A stretch of DNA of 8,523 nt. It comes from Paracoccaceae bacterium (GTDB taxonomy: Bacteria > Pseudomonadota > Alphaproteobacteria > Rhodobacterales > Rhodobacteraceae). Each line of letters starts with the position of its first letter. Position 1 is the first letter of the stretch. The stretch covers positions 1-8,523 of the forward strand of contig WFPZ01000275.1 of NCBI GenBank assembly GCA_015487335.1, given 5' to 3'. Below are positions 1-7,498 of this stretch, piece by piece. Below the pieces are notes generated by a model. It did no database searches. It saw nothing but the letters and a program-made list of their open reading frames with translations, and had not been told where the DNA came from. The position numbers and the translations under genes are program-made.

Positions 1-171
1 CATGTCGAAGCTGCGCTGATAGGCCCGCGCCTGCCCGTCCAGCGTATTCAGCTTGACCAGAACCGCGCCGGCCGTTGCATCCCCCCTCGCCACCACGAAG
101 GCCGGGATGCCCTCCAGCCGCAGGCGGTTGAGGTAGGCGCTGACCCAGATATCGGCGGTCAGGCGGCTCAT
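1..171 (-). CDS. DUF1491 family protein, N-terminal part (runs off the left edge)
   Basis: The 57 visible codons begin MSRLTADIWVSAYLNRLR and continue through GIPAFVVARGD and AGAVLVKLNTLDG to a QRSFDM segment. I recognise this as the start of the DUF1491 family, small proteins of roughly 110 residues common in Alphaproteobacteria. The family has no assigned biochemical function that I know of. The ATG at 171-169 overlaps the era stop codon (TGA, 170-168) as ATGA, so the gene is very probably translationally coupled to era; its own Shine-Dalgarno is weak. In related bacteria recO often follows, but that lies outside this window. Nothing in the visible part suggests a signal peptide or membrane segment. 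The family call is from memory of the sequence pattern; the reading frame is certain. Confidence 0.85.
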   Translation of the reverse strand, partial: MSRLTADIWVSAYLNRLRLEGIPAFVVARGDATAGAVLVKLNTLDGQARAYQRSFDM

Positions 172-1079
172 TCGTTGCCGTCAGAAAAGTCCAGCCCCAT
201 CTCGCTGTAGCGCTCTCGCTCTTCCAGCCAGCCGGGCCGCACCTTCACCTGGATGAACAGATGCACCCTGCGGCCGAGAAACTCCTCCAGTTCGGCCCGG
301 GCGGCCTGGCCCACCGCCTTGATCGTCTCGCCCCGGTGGCCCAGCACGATTCCCTTGTGGCCGTCGCGCGCCACGTAGACTACCTGGTCGATGCGCACCG
401 AGCCGTCCTTGCGCTCTTCCCAGTTCTCGGTTTCCACCGTCAGCTGATAGGGCAGCTCCTGGTGCAGGCGCAGCGTCAGCTTCTCGCGGGTGATCTCGGC
501 GGCGATCATGCGCATCGGCAGATCGGCGATCTGGTCTTCAGGGTAGAGCCACGGCCCCTGCGGCATCTGCCCGGCCAGCCACCGGCGCAGGTCTTCCACC
601 CCGTGGCCCTTCTCGGCGGAGATCAGGAACGTGCGCTCGAAGGGATACATCTCGTTGAGCTGTCCGGTGAGCGCCAGCAGCGCTTCGCTCCTGACCCGGT
701 CGATCTTGTTGATCGCAAGCGCCACCACCTGATTGCCCGCGCGCTCGCCAAGCGCCTCGACGATCTTCTCCACCCCCTCGGTTACGCCGCGATGGGCCTC
801 GACCATCAGCACCACCACGTCGGCATCCGAAGCCCCCGCCCAGGCGGCGGCGACCATGGCGCGGTCCAGCCGGCGGCGCGGGCGGAACAGCCCCGGAGTA
901 TCGACGAAGACGATCTGGGAATCACCCTCGATCGCCACCCCGCGGATACGGGTGCGGGTGGTCTGCACCTTGTGGGTGACGATGGAAATCTTTGCCCCCA
1001 CCATCCGGTTGAGCAGCGTGGACTTGCCGGCATTGGGCTCGCCGATCAGAGCCACGAAGCCGGCGCGTGTCTTGCTCAT
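168..1079 (-). CDS. era: GTPase Era, 30S ribosomal subunit assembly factor
   Basis: Era is a GTPase that binds the 3' end of 16S rRNA and helps 30S maturation in the cytoplasm. The 303-residue product has the usual length and all the motifs. The P-loop GEPNAGKST is at residues 13-21, switch I QTTR at 39-42, DTPG at 60-63, NKID at 124-127 and the SAEKG G5 loop at 154-158. A C-terminal KH domain spans roughly 200-285, with the RNA-binding loop in VLGHRGETIKAVG. The ATG at 1079 overlaps the rnc TGA by 4 bp (ATGA) and is preceded by a strong GGAGG about 7 nt upstream, inside the end of rnc. The 3' end overlaps the next gene in the same way. The link to rnc is conserved in many proteobacteria and fits a shared role in rRNA maturation. 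I see no missing motif. Confidence 0.98.
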   Translation of the reverse strand: MSKTRAGFVALIGEPNAGKSTLLNRMVGAKISIVTHKVQTTRTRIRGVAIEGDSQIVFVDTPGLFRPRRRLDRAMVAAAWAGASDADVVVLMVEAHRGVTEGVEKIVEALGERAGNQVVALAINKIDRVRSEALLALTGQLNEMYPFERTFLISAEKGHGVEDLRRWLAGQMPQGPWLYPEDQIADLPMRMIAAEITREKLTLRLHQELPYQLTVETENWEERKDGSVRIDQVVYVARDGHKGIVLGHRGETIKAVGQAARAELEEFLGRRVHLFIQVKVRPGWLEERERYSEMGLDFSDGNE

Positions 1080-1762
1080 GGCCTGCCCTCCAGCCTTTCA
1101 AGCAGCGCCTGCGCGGCGGCCTGTTCGGCGCGGCGCTTGCTGGGAGCGCTCGCCCGTTCTCTCTCGCCCGACTCCAGCCGCACCTCGATGGTGAACACCG
1201 GCGCGTGGTCGGGCCCTTCGCGCGCCACCTCGCGATAGGAAGGCGGGCCCTGGCGGCGGGCCTGGGCCCATTCCTGCAGCGCCGTCTTGGCGTCGCGGGC
1301 ATCCTCGGCCACCGAGGCGATCCGCCCTCCCCAGAGCCGCAGCACCACCTTGCGCGCCGCCTCGAACCCGGCGTCCAGGTGAACGGCGGCGATCACCGCC
1401 TCCATCGCATCGCCCAGGAGCGCCTGCTTGCGCCGCCCGCCCGAAACCATCTCGGAGCGCCCCAGCCGCAGCACCTCCCCCAGCCCGATCTCGCGGGCCA
1501 CCTCGGCGCAGGTCTCCTTGCGCACCAGCGCATTGAAGCGCGGCGCCAGCTGGCCCTCGCGCGCCCCCTCGTCGGCGGCGAACAGCGCCTCGGCCATCAC
1601 CAGCCCCAGCACCCGGTCGCCGAGGAACTCCAGCCGCTGGTTGTCGGGCCGGGTCGGAGAGGAGATGGAAGAGTGGGTCAGGGCACGGACCAGCAGTTCC
1701 GGATCGGAAAACCGGTGGCCCAGACGGGCGGAGAATTTCTCAAGCTCGCGGCTCAGCTTCAA
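1076..1762 (-). CDS. rnc: Ribonuclease III (TTG start inside the lepB stop)
   Basis: RNase III cleaves double-stranded RNA, including pre-rRNA stems. The 228-residue product has the signature NQRLEFLGDRV at residues 41-51, which supplies catalytic E45 and D49. The second acidic pair, D118 and E121, lies in LLGDAMEAVIAA. A double-stranded RNA-binding domain covers about 157-226 (DAKTALQEWAQ to RRAEQAAAQALL). No ATG or GTG lies near the domain start. The in-frame TTG at 1762-1760 gives MKLSRELEKF, matching the usual N-terminus of the family in this group, with AAGG about 7 nt upstream. This TTG overlaps the lepB TGA as TTGA. The open frame continues upstream to 2332, but that part is the shadow of lepB. 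The 3' end overlaps era by 4 bp. There is no untranslated leader in which an E. coli-type rnc autoregulatory stem could form. Confidence 0.96.
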   Translation of the reverse strand: MKLSRELEKFSARLGHRFSDPELLVRALTHSSISSPTRPDNQRLEFLGDRVLGLVMAEALFAADEGAREGQLAPRFNALVRKETCAEVAREIGLGEVLRLGRSEMVSGGRRKQALLGDAMEAVIAAVHLDAGFEAARKVVLRLWGGRIASVAEDARDAKTALQEWAQARRQGPPSYREVAREGPDHAPVFTIEVRLESGERERASAPSKRRAEQAAAQALLERLEGRP

Positions 1763-2547
1763 TTGATCGCCTTGAAGAATCTGTCCTTGCGCCAGGTCCA
1801 GAAGTACAGCATCGAGCGGCCGGCGGAAGAGAACATGATCCGGTCGGCACGGCCGATGAGGTTTTCGAACGGCACGAACCCGACGCCGCCGGCCACCTGC
1901 GGCACCCGGCTGTCGGTGGAATTGTCGCGGTTGTCGCCCATGAAGAAGAATGTCCCTTCGGGCACGGTATAGACCTTGGTGTTGTCGGCGCGGGTCTCGC
2001 GGATGTTCAGAATATTGTGCTCGCGCCCGTTGGGAAGGGTCTCGATCAGACGTTCCTTCTCGCAGATGCCGCCGATGCCGACCGGCGCATTGGTGCATTG
2101 CGGGTAGCCGCCCACCGGGCCCTGGCGCTCGTAGACCTCTGTGAAGGTGCCGGCCGGGCGCTGGCGCGCCGCGACGCCGTTGATGTAGACCACCCCGTCC
2201 TTCACCTGAATCCTGTCGCCGGGCAGGCCCATGACCCGCTTGATGTAATCCTCGCCGTTGACGGGGTGGCGGAACACCACCACGTCGCCCAGCTGCGGCT
2301 CCTTGCCGAGGATCCGCCCCGAGATCGGACACAGCGAAAACGGACAGGAAACCGCCGAATAGCCATAGGCCATCTTGTTGACGAACAGGAAGTCGCCGAT
2401 CAGCAGGGTGTCCTTCATCGAACTGGACGGGATCCAGAACGGCTGGAAGAAGAAGGTCCGGAACACGCCGGCGATCAGAAGCGCATAGACGACCGTCTTG
2501 ACCGTTTCGAGGATGCCGTCCTGTTTCTTTTCCGCCTTCAGGTCCAT
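1759..2547 (-). CDS. lepB: Signal peptidase I
   Basis: LepB is the membrane-anchored serine protease that removes signal peptides from exported proteins on the outer face of the inner membrane. The 262-residue product has one N-terminal membrane segment at about residues 17-34. It is followed by the catalytic box PFWIPSSSMKDTLL, where S43 is the nucleophile. The general base K103 lies in DYIKRVMGLPGD, and the conserved box GDNRDNSTDSR is at 204-214. Four cysteines (68, 73, 151, 162) lie in the periplasmic part, in two close groups. The ATG at 2547 has AGGA 7 nt upstream. A 58-bp gap separates it from acpS and holds a hairpin and a possible -35 box. Its stop codon contains the rnc start. The single membrane span and compact length are typical of alphaproteobacterial enzymes. 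Confidence 0.97.
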   Translation of the reverse strand: MDLKAEKKQDGILETVKTVVYALLIAGVFRTFFFQPFWIPSSSMKDTLLIGDFLFVNKMAYGYSAVSCPFSLCPISGRILGKEPQLGDVVVFRHPVNGEDYIKRVMGLPGDRIQVKDGVVYINGVAARQRPAGTFTEVYERQGPVGGYPQCTNAPVGIGGICEKERLIETLPNGREHNILNIRETRADNTKVYTVPEGTFFFMGDNRDNSTDSRVPQVAGGVGFVPFENLIGRADRIMFSSAGRSMLYFWTWRKDRFFKAIN

Positions 2548-2574
2548 TGCCGGTTCCTGCCTTTGCTGGTTTGT

Positions 2575-2597
2575 CCCGGCTACATGAGCGGGCCGGG
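2575..2597. repeat. Inverted repeat in the acpS-lepB gap
   Basis: CCCGGC (2575-2580) and GCCGGG (2592-2597) form a perfect 6-bp inverted repeat with an 11-nt loop, just downstream of the acpS stop and 28 bp before the lepB start. It can fold as a GC-rich hairpin in the minus-strand transcript. No U-run follows (the RNA continues ACAAACC), so it does not look like an intrinsic terminator. It may be a processing or stability element, or chance in GC-rich DNA. Confidence 0.4.
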
Positions 2598-2609
2598 GAG
2601 TGGTGTCAA
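2581..2609 (-). promoter_or_regulatory. Possible lepB promoter with a perfect -35 box
   Basis: On the minus strand TTGACA (2609-2604) matches the sigma-70 -35 consensus exactly, and its first letters overlap the acpS stop codon. At 17-19 bp spacing the -10 choices (CATGTA or TGTAGC) match only 2 or 3 of 6 positions. Part of the -35 match comes from the TGA stop, so chance is a real possibility. A start site here would lie about 25-30 nt before the lepB ATG. Confidence 0.28.
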
Positions 2610-3007
2610 GCGATTGGGCGCGCCTCGATGATCACGAAAGCCTGCGCCCAGGGGTGGTCGTCGGTGAGGGTGACATGGATCACCGCCTCGTGGCCTTCGG
2701 GGGTCAGTTCCCGCAACCGCTCGGCGGCCCAGCCGGTAAGATGCATCTGCGGCTGGCCGGTGGAAAGGTTGCTCACCCCCATGTCCCGCCAGGCGATTCC
2801 CATGCGCAGCCCCGTGCCGAGCGCCTTGGAACAGGCCTCCTTGGCCGCCCAGCGCTTGGCATAGGTGCCCGCCACGTCGCGCCGGCGTTCGGATCTGCGC
2901 CGCTCTGTCTCGGTGAAGACCCGGTTCTTGAAACGCTCGCCGAACCTGTCCAGCGTGCGCTGGATGCGCTCGATGTTCGCCAGATCGGTGCCGATTCCGA
3001 GAATCAT
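2606..3007 (-). CDS. acpS: Holo-[acyl-carrier-protein] synthase
   Basis: AcpS transfers the 4'-phosphopantetheine group of coenzyme A to a serine of acyl carrier protein, which activates it for fatty acid synthesis. The 133-residue product has the usual length. The N-terminal motif ILGIGTDLANIERI carries the metal ligand D8. The second motif, KRWAAKEACSKALGTG, carries E57 and K61. The ATG at 3007 overlaps the stop of the upstream gene as ATGA, with a purine-rich GGTGGTGGA just before it. In E. coli acpS also lies next to pdxJ; here one small exported-protein gene is inserted between them. After the stop there is a 58-bp gap with an inverted repeat and then lepB. The family assignment is firm. 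Confidence 0.96.
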   Translation of the reverse strand: MILGIGTDLANIERIQRTLDRFGERFKNRVFTETERRRSERRRDVAGTYAKRWAAKEACSKALGTGLRMGIAWRDMGVSNLSTGQPQMHLTGWAAERLRELTPEGHEAVIHVTLTDDHPWAQAFVIIEARPIA

Positions 3008-3450
3008 TCCACCACCGCCCCGATCTCTCCGGTGGCCTGGTTCAGCGTCAGGCGCAGCACGGCAGGCGTGCCAAGCCCGGTTTGCGGGGTGAACAGCTCC
3101 ACATCGATGGCGAAGGCCAGGCCTCTGGACGGGTCGTATGCGGCCCTCATGCCGTTCAGCGTGGCCGCGAAAAAGCCGAAACCATTTTCAAGCGAGACGA
3201 TGCGGCACTGCCTCTCGCCCATCATCCCGAAGGGCGGAGAAAGCACCAGGATGTTGAAGGCCGCCGCTCCCGGCTCGATGGTGTCAAGCACCGCCAGCCG
3301 CACGTCGCCATTGGCGAAGCTGCGGCTGTTTTCCTCCCACGGCTCGACGATGTTTCCGGCCAGGGCCCGGTCATCGCACTCGGCCACCACCTGCGCCCGG
3401 GCAGCCAGAGGCGCCAGGACCAGCGCCAGTATCGCCAGGGCCCGCTTCAA
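3004..3450 (-). CDS. Small exported protein of unknown function (TTG start)
   Basis: I do not recognise the family. The 148-residue product begins MKRALAILALVLAPLAARAQ, a clear Sec signal peptide with likely cleavage after A19 (AARA|QV), so the mature protein of about 129 residues should be periplasmic. It has no further membrane segment. Two cysteines (25 in AECDD, 82 in ERQCRIV) could form a disulfide. The rest alternates hydrophobic and polar residues, suggesting a beta-rich fold. The TTG at 3450-3448 overlaps the pdxJ TGA as TTGA and has ACGAGG about 7 nt upstream; it also places the signal peptide exactly at the N-terminus. The open frame continues to 3711, but that part is the shadow of pdxJ. 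The stop overlaps the acpS ATG by 4 bp. Coupling at both ends suggests it is a regular member of this operon. Confidence 0.85.
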   Translation of the reverse strand: MKRALAILALVLAPLAARAQVVAECDDRALAGNIVEPWEENSRSFANGDVRLAVLDTIEPGAAAFNILVLSPPFGMMGERQCRIVSLENGFGFFAATLNGMRAAYDPSRGLAFAIDVELFTPQTGLGTPAVLRLTLNQATGEIGAVVE

Positions 3451-4205
3451 GCCCGCGCCTCGTCCATCAGCCGGCGCATTTCGGCGATCGCCGGGGCAAG
3501 GCCGCGGAAGATCGCCTCGCCGATCAGGAAATGGCCGATGTTGAGCTCCATCACCTCGGGAAAGGCCGCCACCGGCTTTACCGTCTCGTAGGTGAGCCCG
3601 TGGCCCGCGTGCACCTCCAGCCCCAGCTCGTGGGCGAAGGCGGACATTTCGCGCAGGCGCTCCAGTTCGGCGTCGCGCTCGGCCAGCCGGCCCTCGGCGT
3701 GGGCGTCGCAATAGGCCCCGGTGTGCAGCTCCACCACCGCCGCCCCGATCCGGTGCGCGGCCTCGATCTGGGCCCGCTCGGCGGCGATGAAGATCGATAC
3801 CCGGCAGCCCGCCTCGCGCAGCGGCGCGATGAAATGGGCCAGCCGGTTTTCATCCTGGGCCACCTCCAGCCCGCCCTCGGTGGTGCGCTCCTCGCGGCGT
3901 TCGGGCACGATGCACACCGCATGGGGGCGGTGGCGCAGGGCGATGGCCTGCATCTCGTCGGTGGCCGCCATCTCGAGGTTGAGCGGCACGGTGAGCGCCT
4001 CCATCAGCCGGTCGATGTCTTCATCCGAGATGTGCCGGCGGTCCTCGCGCAGATGCGCGGTGATGCCGTCGGCGCCGGCCTCCTGGGCCAGCAGCGCGGC
4101 GCGCACCGGGTCGGGATACGCCCCGCCGCGTGCGTTGCGCACCGTCGCCACGTGGTCGATGTTCACCCCCAGACGCAGATGCCCGAGCGGTTTTTCAAGT
4201 GCCAT
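3447..4205 (-). CDS. pdxJ: Pyridoxine 5'-phosphate synthase
   Basis: PdxJ condenses 3-amino-2-oxopropyl phosphate with 1-deoxyxylulose 5-phosphate to form pyridoxine 5'-phosphate, in the DXP-dependent vitamin B6 pathway. The 252-residue TIM-barrel protein has LGVNIDHVATVRNARG at residues 12-27, then DGITAHLREDRRH with H51, LNLEMA with E78, VELHTGAYCDA around 158-168 and HAGHGLTYE with H202. By alignment from memory, H51, E78 and H202 correspond to the E. coli active-site H45, E72 and H193. ELNIGHFLIGEAIF near 220-233 is the conserved phosphate-site region. The ATG at 4205 has GAGGA about 8 nt upstream, in the 33-bp gap after the DUF2062 gene. Its stop overlaps the TTG start of the next gene. 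Length and motifs are normal. Confidence 0.97.
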   Translation of the reverse strand: MALEKPLGHLRLGVNIDHVATVRNARGGAYPDPVRAALLAQEAGADGITAHLREDRRHISDEDIDRLMEALTVPLNLEMAATDEMQAIALRHRPHAVCIVPERREERTTEGGLEVAQDENRLAHFIAPLREAGCRVSIFIAAERAQIEAAHRIGAAVVELHTGAYCDAHAEGRLAERDAELERLREMSAFAHELGLEVHAGHGLTYETVKPVAAFPEVMELNIGHFLIGEAIFRGLAPAIAEMRRLMDEARA

Positions 4206-4238
4206 CGCTTTTTTCCTCGCCAGATTCGCGGGGCCTTC

Positions 4239-4886
4239 TTAATGCGGATTGCCGGCCGCGTCAGCCTTCTGCGCCTCGAGGGCGCGTCGTTTCTCGTAAC
4301 GCTTCTTCAACCGCCTGATGCGCGCCTTCTGATAGGCCGAGATCGCCGGCAGGCTGGCGGCGTAGGCGATCGCGCCCGTCACCACGCCGGGAAACAGCCC
4401 GCCCACCAGATAGGGCAGGAATACCGTCCGGTAGAACCCGGCCAGCCTGTCCCAGCGCGCCACGTCCTCGGTGAACATCGCCACGACGTTGGTCCACAGC
4501 TCGACCGAGGCGGAAGAGAAGGCCTGGGCGACATGCGGCAGCGGCATGCCGCCGGGGATGCCCAGCATCCACGCCCCCAGTTCTATCGAGACCACGGCGA
4601 TGATCGGAAAGGTCAGCGGATTGCCGAAGAAGGTGGCCAGCAGCGCCGCCAGAATGTTGCCGCGCATGAGGACGGCCAGGGTGGCGGCCAGCACGAAGTG
4701 AAAGCCGAAAAGCGGCGTGAAGCAGACGAACACCCCCACCCCGACGCCCCGCGCGATGCGGTGCGGGGGGTCGGGCAGGCGGCGCAGGCGGTGCAGCACG
4801 TAGCCGGTCGCGCGTGCCCAGGCCCGCAGGCTGAGCATGGCGGCGAAGCTCTGCGCATATGTGCGTCTGGTGCGGCGCTTGAACAC
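4239..4886 (-). CDS. DUF2062 domain membrane protein (GTG start)
   Basis: The 215-residue product starts with a basic segment (MFKRRTRRTYAQ) and the conserved HRLRRLPDPPHRIARG. A run of hydrophobic helices follows at about 47-74 and 77-108, containing FTPLFGFH and FFGNPLTFP. Another hydrophobic pair lies near residues 150-180 (FLPYLVGGLFPGVVTGAIAYAA), before a basic, charged C-terminus. This pattern is DUF2062, an inner-membrane family whose function is not established as far as I know. The start is GTG at 4886, supported by AGAGAGGA about 7 nt upstream and by the family-typical MFKRR beginning. It lies 16 bp after the rsh stop and 33 bp before pdxJ, so it is almost certainly co-transcribed with both. 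The context gives no clear job. Confidence 0.88.
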   Translation of the reverse strand: MFKRRTRRTYAQSFAAMLSLRAWARATGYVLHRLRRLPDPPHRIARGVGVGVFVCFTPLFGFHFVLAATLAVLMRGNILAALLATFFGNPLTFPIIAVVSIELGAWMLGIPGGMPLPHVAQAFSSASVELWTNVVAMFTEDVARWDRLAGFYRTVFLPYLVGGLFPGVVTGAIAYAASLPAISAYQKARIRRLKKRYEKRRALEAQKADAAGNPH

Positions 4887-4902
4887 CCGCCCGTCCTCTC
4901 TG

Positions 4903-7020
<2,118 letters not shown>

Positions 7021-7051
7021 CCGGTCCGCACCCTCTGGCGCGCTGGCGCCC

Positions 7052-7405
7052 TTATTCCCGCCCCTGCGCTTCCATCAGCGCACGCAGCAGGCTTTCCTCC
7101 GACATGTCGTCCTCGGCCGGCTTGTCGGCTTCGGCGCCCATCAGCAGCGCCATGGCGTCCTCTTCCGGCTCGTCCACCTCGATCTGGGTCTGGTGGCTTT
7201 CGATCATGCGCTCGCGCAATTCCTCGGCCGACTGGGTCTCCTCGGCGATCTCGCGCAGCGCGACCACCGGGTTCTTGTCGTTGTCGCGGTCCACGGTGAT
7301 CGGCGCGCCGGCGGAAATCTCGCGCGCGCGATGGGCGGCAAGCATCACCAGCTCGAACCGGTTCGGAACCTTGTCAACGCAATCTTCAACCGTCACGCGG
7401 GCCAT
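7052..7405 (-). CDS. rpoZ: RNA polymerase omega subunit
   Basis: Omega helps assemble beta-prime into RNA polymerase. The 117-residue product begins MARVTVEDCVDKVPNRFELV, very close to E. coli omega, and contains the conserved KNPVVALREIAEE at about 55-67. The C-terminal third is acidic (DEPEEDA, EDDMSEES), as is common in alphaproteobacterial omegas. The ATG at 7405 has GGAGA 6 nt upstream. A TTG seven codons earlier (7426) is open but would spoil the conserved MAR beginning. In E. coli the N-terminal omega residues form part of ppGpp binding site 1 with beta-prime; the same residues are present here, and the next gene is the ppGpp enzyme. A good promoter candidate lies 40 bp upstream. Confidence 0.96.
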   Translation of the reverse strand: MARVTVEDCVDKVPNRFELVMLAAHRAREISAGAPITVDRDNDKNPVVALREIAEETQSAEELRERMIESHQTQIEVDEPEEDAMALLMGAEADKPAEDDMSEESLLRALMEAQGRE

Positions 7406-7418
7406 CGGGCTCTCCAAT

Positions 7419-7428
7419 CCTTGCAAGG
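7419..7428. repeat. Perfect 10-bp palindrome CCTTGCAAGG in the rpoZ leader
   Basis: CCTTGCAAGG is its own reverse complement. It lies between the likely transcription start (near 7438) and the rpoZ Shine-Dalgarno. A related odd palindrome, CTTGACAAG, is at 7466-7474 and overlaps the -35 box. Both share CTTG and CAAG half-sites, so an operator pair is conceivable, but short palindromes also arise by chance. Confidence 0.35.
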
Positions 7429-7444
7429 GGAGTGTGGAGCCGCC

Positions 7445-7473
7445 TATTTAGGTGCTCCCGGCAGCCTTGACAA
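7445..7473 (-). promoter_or_regulatory. Probable sigma-70 promoter for rpoZ-rsh and downstream genes
   Basis: On the minus strand TTGTCA (7473-7468, 5 of 6 to TTGACA) is separated by exactly 17 bp from TAAATA (7450-7445, 3 of 6 to TATAAT). It sits in the 93-bp gap between folK and rpoZ. The AT-rich -10 stands out in GC-rich surroundings. A start site near 7438 would give a leader of about 33 nt with a normal Shine-Dalgarno. I see no terminator after folK, so read-through from folK is also possible. Confidence 0.55.
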
Positions 7474-7498
7474 GCGCTGATCGCCCCCGTCCGGCCGG

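Noticed and set aside
261..1238. 325-codon open frame on the plus strand, opposite era and rnc
   Set aside because: Antisense shadow; the minus strand has clear Era and RNase III motifs.
1763..2332. Upstream extension of the rnc frame to 2332
   Set aside because: It lies inside lepB in another frame, and its translation is R, G and P-rich without family similarity. The TTG at 1762 gives the normal RNase III N-terminus.
3451..3711. Upstream extension of the exported-protein frame to 3711
   Set aside because: It lies inside pdxJ in another frame. Starting at TTG 3450 puts a complete signal peptide at the N-terminus.
7037..7050. GGCGC-GCTG-GCGCC hairpin between rpoZ and rsh
   Set aside because: A 5-bp stem without a U-run; too weak for a terminator and common by chance in GC-rich DNA.
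7406..7426. Earlier TTG start for rpoZ at 7426
   Set aside because: It would add seven residues before the conserved MARVT, whereas ATG 7405 has its own good Shine-Dalgarno.
7467..7472. Perfect TTGACA on the plus strand in the folK-rpoZ gap
   Set aside because: There is no -10-like sequence 15-19 bp downstream and no plus-strand gene to serve. It is the other face of the palindrome around the minus-strand -35 box.
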